From: Actinomyces vulturis
GTDB taxonomy: Bacteria; Actinomycetota; Actinomycetes; Actinomycetales; Actinomycetaceae
DNA: 64,000 nucleotides
Reading direction: 5' to 3'
Assembly: GCF_001687305.1 (NCBI RefSeq)
Contig: NZ_KV700385.1
Span: forward strand, 186,001-250,000
A model generated the notes under the pieces. It made no database searches. It worked only from the letters and a program-made list of their open reading frames with translations, and was not told where the DNA came from. Below, in pieces: positions 50,375 through 59,252 of the stretch. The position numbers and the translations under genes are program-made. Each line of letters opens with the position of its first letter. Positions within the stretch are counted from its first letter, which is position 1.

Positions 50375-51127
50375 TCAGTGGACCGGGATGGGCCAGGGGC
50401 CATCAACGGGGGCTGCGATGCCGATGTTGAACAAGATGGCCGTGGGCACGCTCATGAAGCCAACAACGAGTGCAGCTGCGATGAGGAAGGCCACCAGGCG
50501 GATGCCGGGGATGGTGTTCTTACGGGTTGCACCCAGAGACTGGAGTGCGGACCACACACCGTGCCACACGTGAAGGCCCAGGCTGCAGACGGCAACGAGG
50601 TACATAAGCCAGACCCACCAATGGGAAAAAGCGATGTACATGTTCTCATAGGCGTCACCGCTGTAGTAGTGACCACCGAACTGCAAGGACAGGGTGGTGA
50701 ACTGCAGGATATGAGCAACGATGAAGAGAAGCAGGATGACGCCGCCCCAACGCATAGTGCGGTTGGCGTAGCGGGAGGCATAGTACTCAGCACTTGCTTT
50801 CTTCACGGCGTACTTGTCCGAGCCACGCGCCTTGTTATTACGTGCCCACAGATGGAACGCGGCTCCAGCATGCACCACAAGGGCGACGAGCAAGAGAACA
50901 CGCAGGATCCACAGCAGACCTTCGTAAGGAAGGATGGGCTCAAACATTGTCCTCAGGTGGTGGGCGTATCCGTTGTACGCATCTTCACCGAGGAAGTACT
51001 TGAGGTTGCCGTAGCAGTGAAAAAGAACGAAGAAAATAAAGAACAGGCCAGATACTGCCATCGCACGCTTCATAGCGACGGTGGTGCGTCCGGCGGTCCT
51101 CTTCTTGGAAGTTGTTGTCTTGGCCAC
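50375..51127 (-). CDS. sdhC: Succinate dehydrogenase cytochrome b subunit
   Basis: The 250-aa protein has five membrane helices with histidines in helix positions expected for two b hemes (FVLFHCYGNL, YAHHLRTMF, VVHAGAAFHLW, VAHILQF, LGLHVWHGVW). It is the single membrane anchor of a type B, three-gene complex. The start is GTG, with TAATGT 6 nt upstream, suggesting a leaderless sdhCAB mRNA. The basic N terminus (AKTTTSKKRTAGRTT) is cytoplasmic. Confidence 0.95.
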   Translation of the reverse strand: MAKTTTSKKRTAGRTTVAMKRAMAVSGLFFIFFVLFHCYGNLKYFLGEDAYNGYAHHLRTMFEPILPYEGLLWILRVLLLVALVVHAGAAFHLWARNNKARGSDKYAVKKASAEYYASRYANRTMRWGGVILLLFIVAHILQFTTLSLQFGGHYYSGDAYENMYIAFSHWWVWLMYLVAVCSLGLHVWHGVWSALQSLGATRKNTIPGIRLVAFLIAAALVVGFMSVPTAILFNIGIAAPVDGPWPIPVH

Positions 51128-51481
51128 GGAAGAACATTAACGAGTGCTGACCACTAGCGTCACGCATTGATTATTAGCCAGAAAACAGCGGGAGTGAGGA
51201 TAGGAGTTTTTTCCCACCATCATGCGGTTTCCCCCAAAAGAAAAGCCACAGCTTCAACCATTACCGCACACGATAAATAAGTGCTCAGCGAAGTCTTTTT
51301 AGTTACAACTATGTAGAAGAATTACGGCGTACGACACTTAAGAGACTGATGTCATGAAGATAACGTCACATCACTCATCTCTTCCGAGTCCCACCATAAC
51401 CGCCCCCGAATGCCGCAATCCATTGCCAATCCAGTAGTCAAGGCAACGTATCGGTTCCCATCGAGAACTACGAGAATCTAC
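51128..51481. other. Intergenic region between sdhC and rimI
   Basis: These 354 bases are more A+T-rich than the surroundings and carry no convincing gene. The right side is the downstream end of the rimI operon and the left side holds the sdhC promoter (TAATGT box at 51134-51139, minus strand). I see no strong hairpin for rimI. Confidence 0.5.
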
Positions 51482-51991
51482 TCAGATACCAATCGGACGA
51501 TGAGCACCTTCGCGAAGCACTCGTCTCATGATGAGAGCATCCTCCATCGGAGCCATGTAATAGTTCTTCCGCACTGTCAGACGAGTAAAATCCTCTCGCT
51601 CATACAAAGTAATCGCTGCCTCATTAGAGACTCGCACCTCAAGAAATAACTCTGAACAGTTCTGTTTACAAGCCACTTCGATGAGATGACGAAGCAAATG
51701 CCGCCCTCCCCCGCGACGTCGACAATCAGGCACGGTGGCAATGGTGAGGACATCTGCCACGTCGGCACAAAACACACCCGCATAACCCGCAATAGCCTCA
51801 GGCTGGGAAGCAGAGTAAAGGACGCTGTAAGTCTTAAATTCGTGCCCTGGTCCGTGGAGTTCGTCGTGCAGAACCTCCTGACTCCAGGCTTCTGCACCAA
51901 AAAGATCTGCTTCAACTTGGGCAACAAACGGAATATCACTGTCAGCCAGTGGGCGCAGCCGCCAGTGATGTTCACTCCTCATCGTGACCAT
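51482..51991 (-). CDS. rimI: GNAT N-acetyltransferase RimI-like
   Basis: The 169-aa protein is a GNAT with LRPLADSDIPFVAQVEADLFGAEAWS at the start, the acetyl-CoA loop CRRRGGGRHLL and LEVRVSNEAAITLYEREDF, the RimI signature. RimI homologues acetylate protein N termini such as ribosomal S18. It lies 25 bases after tsaB, the standard position, and is last in the operon. Confidence 0.92.
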   Translation of the reverse strand: MVTMRSEHHWRLRPLADSDIPFVAQVEADLFGAEAWSQEVLHDELHGPGHEFKTYSVLYSASQPEAIAGYAGVFCADVADVLTIATVPDCRRRGGGRHLLRHLIEVACKQNCSELFLEVRVSNEAAITLYEREDFTRLTVRKNYYMAPMEDALIMRRVLREGAHRPIGI

Positions 51992-52016
51992 GAAATCAAA
52001 CTACAAGGAAGCCACA

Positions 52017-52775
52017 TCACAGAACGCTTTTGCGGCCTGCGGGCATCTGCACATCAGCGTGACGCAAGTACAGCGGCTCAGTGGGGCACTCCTGACCGGC
52101 CGCTCGGCGAACGAGTGCAATACTCACAGCACCGGTTACTGAACCAGATTCAGTGATGTGACTTACGGGCAGATCTCCAGCACACTCAGGATAAAGAGCC
52201 ACACCGCTTCCGCACACATGCTGAACCTGGTGTTGACGAGCCAATTCAGTGGCGGCTTCGGGGAACATGACACTAACAGGACTGATGACGCTGAGGGTCG
52301 TTGCACAGGCTGGTCCGGGAGTCAGTTCATAGACAGCCGCATAGACTTCTTTGCGTCGAGCATCGGTGAGGACCATCAATCGGGTGGGCTCGTCAGCAGG
52401 CTCCATCGCGGCACCTACGTGAGCAGCAAGGGCATCAAGACTAGGAACTCCCCAGATATCGATTCCGCGAGCACGCGCGAAAGTCCGTGCGGTCACCAAT
52501 CCCGCACGCAGACCAGTGAAGGGTGCGGGGCCAGTGGCAACCACAACGCCGTCAATACAGTCACATTCACCCGGCGCCTGTCGGGCAGTGCGTCCAGTTC
52601 CGTCATCAAAAGGACATTGCTCCACCACATGAGCCATCAGCGGGGCAAGTGATTCAGCGTGACGGCGTGAATCCTCGGTGGATTCTTCCGCGATCACGGT
52701 GACAGTATCAGGGGCGTCTGCCTCACATAGAGCAACGGCGCAGGACAGGGATGAGTCAATAGACAGGATTCGCAC
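52017..52775 (-). CDS. tsaB: tRNA t6A synthesis protein TsaB
   Basis: TsaB is the inactive paralogue that scaffolds TsaD in t6A synthesis. The 252-aa protein begins RILSIDSSLSCAVALCEAD and has GPAPFTGLRAGLVTARTFARARGIDIWGVPSLDALA, the family core. The GTG start lies 7 bases after the preceding stop. It belongs to the tsaE-unknown-tsaB-rimI run. Confidence 0.95.
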   Translation of the reverse strand: MRILSIDSSLSCAVALCEADAPDTVTVIAEESTEDSRRHAESLAPLMAHVVEQCPFDDGTGRTARQAPGECDCIDGVVVATGPAPFTGLRAGLVTARTFARARGIDIWGVPSLDALAAHVGAAMEPADEPTRLMVLTDARRKEVYAAVYELTPGPACATTLSVISPVSVMFPEAATELARQHQVQHVCGSGVALYPECAGDLPVSHITESGSVTGAVSIALVRRAAGQECPTEPLYLRHADVQMPAGRKSVL

Positions 52776-52784
52776 GCCTCTAGC

Positions 52785-53609
52785 CTATTCCTTCTCGTGC
52801 AAAGCGAGTACTCGGCGTTCGTGACGTGAGGTTGCTACAGCAACCACAACAATGAGGACAAGCACCCCCATAAGGGGTATCCATAGTGGGGTGGCTTTGG
52901 GGGCGCCAGTGTCGGTGCGGGCGCCGTTTTGCGTGGCAAGCACTTGAGGTTCAATGCGAGAGTGAAGGATAGCGCTGTAGGTTGCTAGGTCCACGGGGCC
53001 CGCAAGAAGAGTGGTCGCTTTTTCACCTACAGCACGTACGGTTGTATCCGTCACCATGTACCAGGCATCTGCGATGGGGTCATGGACCAGCATGGAACCA
53101 CGTACGCTTGCTGCGGCTGCGCCCGCTAATTGAGGATCGTCGACGATCTTCCCTCCCCACGTATCATCACTACCTTGGGAAATGACCATAATGCCGATGG
53201 GTTTAGAATCCACGGAAATGGCGGCAGCCCACTGGCCGATGGGAACAGGCGAGGCCTGGGGGTCGATCCCATCAAGATAGTCCTCAGACCAAGTCATAAT
53301 CGGGCGGAGCGTTCCGAAACTTGCTGGAGCATGGGTGCCGGTCAGGGCATCAACAGTTTGCTGTCCAAATTGGTCGAGCCAGTCTTGGGCAGGTTGGGCA
53401 GCAGGATCTGCAACCGTTGGGAGCAGTGTTAGAGGAAGAACTTCTACCGATCCGGCTGTCGTTTCCGGGGGTGTTGTAGTGGCGTATCCCGTGGACACAG
53501 GTCCAAAGAGCGCCAAAACGCTCAGAAGTAGATAAGTAACAATGCGCACCATCAATGACAAGGGGCGAGTCACCACCGTGGTAGCGCCATACTGCGTGAC
53601 GCCAGGCAT
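52785..53609 (-). CDS. Unknown exported protein with C-terminal membrane anchor
   Basis: I recognise no family. The 274-aa protein has an N-terminal signal/membrane segment (about 20-43: MVRIVTYLLLSVLALFGPVSTGYA), a roughly 190-residue extracytoplasmic domain rich in Ala, Pro, Asp and Thr with IGQWAAAISVDSKPIGIMVISQ, and a C-terminal helix (about 240-260: LWIPLMGVLVLIVVVAVAT) with a short basic cytoplasmic end. It starts one base after the tsaE stop and ends 7 bases before tsaB, so it is embedded in the t6A operon, although its topology points to the envelope. Confidence 0.85.
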   Translation of the reverse strand: MPGVTQYGATTVVTRPLSLMVRIVTYLLLSVLALFGPVSTGYATTTPPETTAGSVEVLPLTLLPTVADPAAQPAQDWLDQFGQQTVDALTGTHAPASFGTLRPIMTWSEDYLDGIDPQASPVPIGQWAAAISVDSKPIGIMVISQGSDDTWGGKIVDDPQLAGAAAASVRGSMLVHDPIADAWYMVTDTTVRAVGEKATTLLAGPVDLATYSAILHSRIEPQVLATQNGARTDTGAPKATPLWIPLMGVLVLIVVVAVATSRHERRVLALHEKE

Positions 53610-53610
53610 A

Positions 53611-54213
53611 TCAGTTTGGAATAACTTGACTCAGTGGAGTGAAGTCCACGCCCTGCCAGCGTTGTCCCAGGGCGGTAATGGTGATAGTACGGCTACCATC
53701 ATCGAGATCAGAGATATCTACAAGCGAGGCCCCATTCTCATCCTGGTAGATGGCTGCGGTTTCTGATTCGTCTACGCCCCCTTCTTCGCGGCCCACGGTG
53801 ATCATGAGGCGATCATCGCTCAGTCCTTCGACTTTGCCTTCACCCCATTCAATGAGGGTGACGGATTCCTCGAGAGATGAGTCTAAGTCCAGTGCTTCGA
53901 CTTCATCGAGACTGGAGATGCGGTACGCATCCACATGAATAAGATCAGGGCCATCAGCGAGTGCGGGATGGACGCGAGCGATAATAAAGGTGGGTGAACA
54001 GACGCGTCCTTCAACGTTGAGTGCGCTGCCAATTCCTTGGGACAAGGTTGTTTTTCCTGCTCCTAGTCCCCCGGAAAGCATGACCATGTCACCAGCACGT
54101 AAGAAGCGAGCGAGTGCTGCACCGATCATGCGGGTTTCGTCAGCGTCATGGGTACGCACCACGCATTGTGCTTGGACCGTGCTGGAGGTCTGTGGTGCAG
54201 TGGTGTCAGTCAT
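53611..54213 (-). CDS. tsaE: tRNA t6A synthesis ATPase TsaE
   Basis: TsaE is the ATPase that drives cycling of the TsaB-TsaD complex. The 200-aa protein has the P-loop VMLSGGLGAGKTTLSQGIG, then SPTFIIARVHP, LIHVDAYRI and LIEWGEGKVEGL. The last about 50 residues after LMITVGRE exceed the usual length and have no domain. I start at ATG 54213; in-frame ATG 54270 is possible. Confidence 0.94.
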   Translation of the reverse strand: MTDTTAPQTSSTVQAQCVVRTHDADETRMIGAALARFLRAGDMVMLSGGLGAGKTTLSQGIGSALNVEGRVCSPTFIIARVHPALADGPDLIHVDAYRISSLDEVEALDLDSSLEESVTLIEWGEGKVEGLSDDRLMITVGREEGGVDESETAAIYQDENGASLVDISDLDDGSRTITITALGQRWQGVDFTPLSQVIPN

Positions 54214-54274
54214 GGTGCTGCTGTCCTTGGCGTTGTGGTTGCGGTGAGTCAGTGGTGGAATTGGCGTCATTGTG

Positions 54275-55603
54275 TCACATGGTGGTGACACCAATGTAGA
54301 CTCTAGGGATTCGTTCACCGAGTGCGGAGATGAGTTCGTAGTTGATGGTGCGGCAGACACGCGCCCAATCATCAACTAGTGGGTCACTAATATGGCTTCC
54401 CCAGAGAGTGACGGTGTCACCGATCTGGGCGGGGGGCTCATCGGAGGTGACCGGGCCCAGGTCGACCATGAATTGGTCCATACACACGCGTCCTACCAGC
54501 GGGGCCTCAATCCTTCCAGACGCCGAGTGAACACTGACACTCACATGCTCACTATCGCTACCGTTCCATGAGGCAAGGCGGTCGATTCCGTCGGCATAGC
54601 CGATGGGAACAAGTCCAAGCCAACGATCGGTGGGCGCTGCCCATATCCCTCCGTAGGACACAGCACGGCCCTGGGGGATCTTCTTGACCTGAAGTAGGCG
54701 TGCTTGCAGAGTCATAGCAGGGGTGAGTTCAAGGTCTGCGCTACTTGCGAGGTTGGCGTCGGGACTTAAACCATAAAGTCCGATTCCGAGGCGAACTAAG
54801 TCAAAACGGGCGCGAGGGTGGAAAAGTGCGCCGGATGTTGCTGCCAAGTGGCGGACCTGCGGTGGTAGACCTGCGCTACGCATCATGTGTTCTGCTCGTT
54901 CGAATACGGCAATTTGTTCATCAGTTGCAGGTTTGTCCGGTTCATCAGCCCGAGCTAGGTGCGACCACAGTCCCACTACCTCGACGGTGCCCCGCTCGCG
55001 GGCTTGGCAAGCCAGGTCGCACAGCTCAGCGAAGTCTTCTTCTCGGGCGCCGGCGCGAGTCATCCCCGTATCAATTTTCAGGTGGATCCGGGCAGGTGAG
55101 GCAGACGGGTTATCGCGATGTTCAGCGTCGAATGCCAGTTCAACGCTACGCAACACGGCAGGTGTGGAGACGGACAGGTCGATTCCGCGGCGGATGGCTT
55201 GGCGAAGTAGTGAGGTGGGCTCCTGGACTTCGGCGTCTGACTGCGGGGGCATCATCCAGGCGAAAAGGTGAGCACCAAGGTCACTGCTCGTTGAGTCCGG
55301 TCCGGCAAGTTCGGTGAGCACGTCGAGGGCTTCGTGGACGTGCGCTAATCCGAGCCAGGTTGCTCCGGCGTTGAGTGCTGCGCGACCTACCTCAGCGGTT
55401 CCGTGTCCGTAGGCGTTGGCTTTGATGATGGCCATCCAGGGGGTTTGGGCCTGGTCGGCGATGGAGCGGCCATTGGCGGCGATGGCGTCAAGGTCGATGA
55501 CTGCGCGTGCGGACTGCTGTGGTGACCACGGTGGAGTTGGCGTGGTGCTTGGTGTTCCGCTAGGTGCCTGGGGCTGGTTTTCGCTGACGCTCACGAGGGT
55601 CAT
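54275..55603 (-). CDS. alr: Alanine racemase
   Basis: Alr makes D-alanine for peptidoglycan. The 442-aa PLP enzyme has the lysine in MAIIKANAYGHGTAEVG, the TGMTRAGAREEDF segment and the second-base tyrosine region GRAVSYGGIWAAPTDR, with VCMDQFMVDLG near the C terminus. The ATG at 55603 overlaps the stop of the acpS-nnrD gene (ATGA), which fixes the start and shows translational coupling. The first about 30 residues are Pro/Ser-rich and disordered. Confidence 0.96.
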   Translation of the reverse strand: MTLVSVSENQPQAPSGTPSTTPTPPWSPQQSARAVIDLDAIAANGRSIADQAQTPWMAIIKANAYGHGTAEVGRAALNAGATWLGLAHVHEALDVLTELAGPDSTSSDLGAHLFAWMMPPQSDAEVQEPTSLLRQAIRRGIDLSVSTPAVLRSVELAFDAEHRDNPSASPARIHLKIDTGMTRAGAREEDFAELCDLACQARERGTVEVVGLWSHLARADEPDKPATDEQIAVFERAEHMMRSAGLPPQVRHLAATSGALFHPRARFDLVRLGIGLYGLSPDANLASSADLELTPAMTLQARLLQVKKIPQGRAVSYGGIWAAPTDRWLGLVPIGYADGIDRLASWNGSDSEHVSVSVHSASGRIEAPLVGRVCMDQFMVDLGPVTSDEPPAQIGDTVTLWGSHISDPLVDDWARVCRTINYELISALGERIPRVYIGVTTM

Positions 55604-57108
55604 TGTCTCACTATGGATTGGTGGGAAGCCACGACATCCCATGCATGTGGCAGTTCTCGGGCAATCTCACGGGCGGTGATGGGATGACCGGGGTAATTAC
55701 CGCGGGTGTAAGTGACCGAATGAGCGGTTGAGGATTGCGGATGAGGAACCAGAGTTGAACTGGCCACGTGGCCGGCAATGCCGTGGAGGTAGCAGGCCAG
55801 CGATGTGACGTGGATGAGGTCAGTGGGTTCAAAGGCCTGACTACCCACGGCAGCATGATGGGTGGCGAGCAGGGCACCAAGAATTCCGGCCAGCACGTCA
55901 CCGCTTCCCGCAGTTCCGAGCCATGCCGGGCCTACCTGGAGGGTGCGGTGACCGCTGCTGTTGATGAGGGTGTAACGGTGGCCTTTGAGAAGGACGGTGC
56001 AGCCGGTGAATTCGTGAAGGGCTTGGGCCAGGTCGTCCGCGGACAGGTCTGCTGGCACTTGGTGTGATGTTGCGGGTGCGGCTGAGGCGGCGAGAGGTGC
56101 AGTGATCTCCGCCGCGTCGGACGGTGTTCTGATCGCAACTGATTCGGAAGGTGTTGTTGAGAACGAGGTGGCTAATGCTGCACGGTGGACAAGCATGCGC
56201 TCTGCTTCTGCCCGATGTGGGGTGATGATCACGTGCTCACCGAACTTGTCACCGCGAGCGCAGCGCTTCGCTAGCGGTTCGAGAGCGCTGGCATCGACCA
56301 CTACCGGCATGACAGAGGAGTCTGCGAAGGTGGGGTCAAGAGCACTGTCTAGCCATTCGTTTACCAGTGCAGCACGGTCCGGTTCCTCCATCGAGATGCC
56401 GCAGCCAATTACTCGTGCATGAGTTTTCCCCTCGGTCATCACCACTTCGGGGCAAGCGGTAATGACGAGAGAGCGGAGAGAGTCGGGCACATTGACGCGC
56501 ACCATCCCCGCGCCTGCTCCCTGCGCTCCCTGAGTGCATAACACAGCGGCCCCTGGGTACGTCTGGGAGCCCACCGCAAGGCTGACTACTCCGCGGGAGT
56601 ACTTGTGATCGTCAGGGCCGGGGATATGGAGTGCGCAGTTGGCTGCTACATCCAATGCATCGAAGCCCAGGGGTTCGGAAAAAAGACTCTGGGAACCTTG
56701 CGCCGGATAGATAGCCTGCGCGGTGGCTAAGGCGAGTGAACGCTCGTGGGACAAACTCACCGACCAGTCATGCAGACCGAGTTGGCTGGCGATATCTCGA
56801 GCGGTTCCTGACAAACGAATTGAGGGAGCTCCCCCGCGATTCATCACTTCAATATCCGCCCAGGCCCACGCCTCGGGGGTGAGGTCATGGAGGTGACAGG
56901 CTTGGCCAAAAACCTTCAGAACCGCTTCCTTGACCGCGAATGCACCACCGATGTGCTGGACCCTCCAGGCGGAATCTTCAGAAGACTCGTGGGCCTCCAT
57001 CATCTCCCGCTCATGCGCAGATAGCAGGCGGTCAACCAGTCCAGGTGCCGACTGGAGGCGCTGGGCAAGAGACTCGAGTTCCACCACATCAATGCCGCTG
57101 ATCATCAT
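55600..57108 (-). CDS. Fusion of holo-ACP synthase (AcpS) and ADP-dependent NAD(P)HX dehydratase (NnrD)
   Basis: The 502-aa protein begins with an AcpS domain (about 1-130): ISGIDVVELESLAQRL with the Mg2+ aspartate, GAFAVKEAVLKVFG with the catalytic Glu-Lys, and DWSVSLSHERSLALATA. It should attach phosphopantetheine to acyl carrier protein. A carbohydrate-kinase-like NnrD domain follows (about 160-495): VVSLAVGSQTYPGAAVLCTQGAQGAGAGMV and the nucleotide motif GTAGSGDVLAGILGALLA, which repairs hydrated NAD(P)H. The NnrE epimerase half usually fused to NnrD is absent. I start at ATG 57108; further upstream the frame runs into a palindrome. The stop overlaps alr. Confidence 0.9.
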   Translation of the reverse strand: MMISGIDVVELESLAQRLQSAPGLVDRLLSAHEREMMEAHESSEDSAWRVQHIGGAFAVKEAVLKVFGQACHLHDLTPEAWAWADIEVMNRGGAPSIRLSGTARDIASQLGLHDWSVSLSHERSLALATAQAIYPAQGSQSLFSEPLGFDALDVAANCALHIPGPDDHKYSRGVVSLAVGSQTYPGAAVLCTQGAQGAGAGMVRVNVPDSLRSLVITACPEVVMTEGKTHARVIGCGISMEEPDRAALVNEWLDSALDPTFADSSVMPVVVDASALEPLAKRCARGDKFGEHVIITPHRAEAERMLVHRAALATSFSTTPSESVAIRTPSDAAEITAPLAASAAPATSHQVPADLSADDLAQALHEFTGCTVLLKGHRYTLINSSGHRTLQVGPAWLGTAGSGDVLAGILGALLATHHAAVGSQAFEPTDLIHVTSLACYLHGIAGHVASSTLVPHPQSSTAHSVTYTRGNYPGHPITAREIARELPHAWDVVASHQSIVRQ

Positions 57109-57145
57109 GGCCCCAGTGTGCCACTCTGAGGCAGATGCGTCGATG

Positions 57146-57193
57146 AACAAAGGGGTGGGGCCTGCCGTGTACGGCAGGCCCCACCCCTTTGTT
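57146..57193. terminator. 48-base palindrome after glmS
   Basis: Arms of 23 bp (57146-57168 and 57171-57193) match perfectly around GT. It lies 71 bases downstream of the glmS stop and just upstream of the acpS start, both on the minus strand, so it ends the glmS mRNA. Confidence 0.85.
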
Positions 57194-57264
57194 GCTTATG
57201 GCGGAGTTATTCTCCGATCGCTCGATGCTCCACGCTTCGTGGTTCATCAAGCGAAGCGATGAAA

Positions 57265-59160
57265 TTACTCCACGGTGACGGACTTGGCCAGGTTACGAGG
57301 TTGGTCCACATCCAGGCCCTTGGCCTTGGCCAGGGCGCAAGCGAAGATCTGTAGGGGCACCACGGTGAGCAAAGGCATCATTAGAGTAGGTGTTGCGGGG
57401 ACGCGAATGATGGAGTCAGCGAAGGGCTCCACGGCGGTATCGCCTTCTTCTGCGATGCAGATGGTGCGTGCGCCACGGGCACGGATCTCCTGGATGTTGG
57501 AGATGACCTTGTCATGAAGCATGGGGCGGCGAGGGGTAGGCACAATCACGAAGACCGGAAGTCCTTCTTCCACCAGGGCGATAGGGCCATGCTTGAGTTC
57601 GCCTGCAGCAAAGCCTTCAGCGTGAACGTATGCCAGTTCCTTCAGCTTTAATGCACCTTCAAGGGCAACGGGGTAGCCCACGTGGCGGCCAAGGAACAGG
57701 AATGATTCCTGATCGGCGTACTGGCGGCCCAGTTCGAAAATTGCTTCTTCCTGAGTTTCAAGTAATTCAGAAATACGCGCGGGCATCGCACCAAGGTTGT
57801 CGAGATAATCGGCAACTTCGTCGGCCCATTTGTTGCCGCGCAACTGTGCCAGGTAAAGGCCTAGCAGATAGCAGGCGGTGATCTGAGCAAGGAATGCCTT
57901 GGTAGAGGCCACGGCAACTTCAGGGCCAGCGTGCGTGTAGAGCACGGCGTCTGCTTCACGCGCGATAGTGGAGCCGTAGGTATTGACGATGGCCAGCACT
58001 TTGCTTCCCTGTTCACGGGCGTGACGGATGGCCTGGATAGTGTCCATGGTTTCGCCGGACTGGGAGATGGCCACAGTCAGGGTCTTTTCGCTGACGATCG
58101 GATCGCGGTAGCGGAACTCGTGGGCAAGTTCAATTTCTACAGGGATACGGCACCAGTGTTCGATGGCGTACTTGGCAACGTGTCCGGCGTAGGAGGCGGT
58201 GCCACAGGCAACCACGATGATCTTATCCACACTACGCAGTACGGAGGGGTCGATGCGCATTTCGTCAAGAGTCAGTTCGCCACGTTCGTCCACGCGTCCC
58301 AGAAGGGTGTCGGCCACGGCAGCGGGCTGGTCATGGATTTCCTTTTCCATGAAGGTGTCGAAACCGCCCTTGACCGCTGCGGAGGCATCCCAACTGACTT
58401 CCCAGGTCTTGGGCTCAACCTGTTCGCCGGAGGCATTGGTGACCTCGATGGATTCGGGGCGCAGGAGGACGATTTCATCGTCGCCCACTTCGGCTGCCTT
58501 CGTGGTGAAAGAGACGAATGCGGCCACGTCAGAACCAAGAAAGTTTTCGCCTTCGCCCAGGCCAATGACCAAAGGAGAAGAACGACGTGCGGCCACGATG
58601 GTGCTGGGCGCGTCTGCGGTCACGGCTAGGAGGGCAAATGCACCGTCAAGACGCTTAGTGACTACACGCATGGATTCGACTAGGACACGAGCCGGATCCA
58701 CATTGGGGTCTGCTGCGAGAGCGTCTTCGAGGCGTTTGGAATAATCCATGTCGAGGATGTGGGCAGCAACCTCGGTGTCCGTGTCGGACAGGAGAGTGCG
58801 TCCGGCGTTTTCGACTTCGGCGCGCAAAGAGCGGAAGTTTTCGATGATGCCGTTGTGCACTACTGCGATGCGTCCAGCGCGATGAGGGTGTGCGTTGGAG
58901 GCGGAAGGGCCGCCGTGGGTGGCCCAGCGGGTATGACCGATACCTGCGGTTGCCCCATCGGTGGGATCAGCCTGGAGCATAGCGCGAAGATTTTCGAGCT
59001 TGCCGGCTTCTTTACGCACTTGAAGTCCGTTGGGGGTTACTAGGGCAATTCCGGCGGAGTCATATCCGCGATATTCCAAGCGTCCCAGACCATCAAGCAG
59101 CACTTCTTGGGTACGTGCGCTGGGAGGCTGGGGGGCTACATATCCTACAATTCCACACAT
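57265..59160 (-). CDS. glmS: Glutamine-fructose-6-phosphate aminotransferase (isomerising)
   Basis: GlmS makes glucosamine-6-phosphate for cell-wall precursors. The 631-aa protein has Cys2 of the N-terminal amidotransferase (MCGIVGYVAPQ), GHTRWATHGGPSASNAHPH, two SIS domains (ACGTASYAGHVAKY; SQSGETMDTIQAI; LFLGRHVGYPVALEGALKLKE) and the C-terminal DQPRNLAKSVTVE. No glmS ribozyme is present in the 92-base upstream gap. Confidence 0.97.
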   Translation of the reverse strand: MCGIVGYVAPQPPSARTQEVLLDGLGRLEYRGYDSAGIALVTPNGLQVRKEAGKLENLRAMLQADPTDGATAGIGHTRWATHGGPSASNAHPHRAGRIAVVHNGIIENFRSLRAEVENAGRTLLSDTDTEVAAHILDMDYSKRLEDALAADPNVDPARVLVESMRVVTKRLDGAFALLAVTADAPSTIVAARRSSPLVIGLGEGENFLGSDVAAFVSFTTKAAEVGDDEIVLLRPESIEVTNASGEQVEPKTWEVSWDASAAVKGGFDTFMEKEIHDQPAAVADTLLGRVDERGELTLDEMRIDPSVLRSVDKIIVVACGTASYAGHVAKYAIEHWCRIPVEIELAHEFRYRDPIVSEKTLTVAISQSGETMDTIQAIRHAREQGSKVLAIVNTYGSTIAREADAVLYTHAGPEVAVASTKAFLAQITACYLLGLYLAQLRGNKWADEVADYLDNLGAMPARISELLETQEEAIFELGRQYADQESFLFLGRHVGYPVALEGALKLKELAYVHAEGFAAGELKHGPIALVEEGLPVFVIVPTPRRPMLHDKVISNIQEIRARGARTICIAEEGDTAVEPFADSIIRVPATPTLMMPLLTVVPLQIFACALAKAKGLDVDQPRNLAKSVTVE

Positions 59161-59252
59161 ACCGATGACTCAATCATGGATTTAGGCGTCACGGCAATGA
59201 CAGAAGATGTGACGATGTCCTATTTCATGCCGATATGCGTCACACTTAGACG

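Noticed and set aside
59161-59252. glmS ribozyme upstream of glmS
   Set aside because: The gap to coaA is only 92 bases and shows no ribozyme core; that ribozyme is known mainly from Firmicutes.
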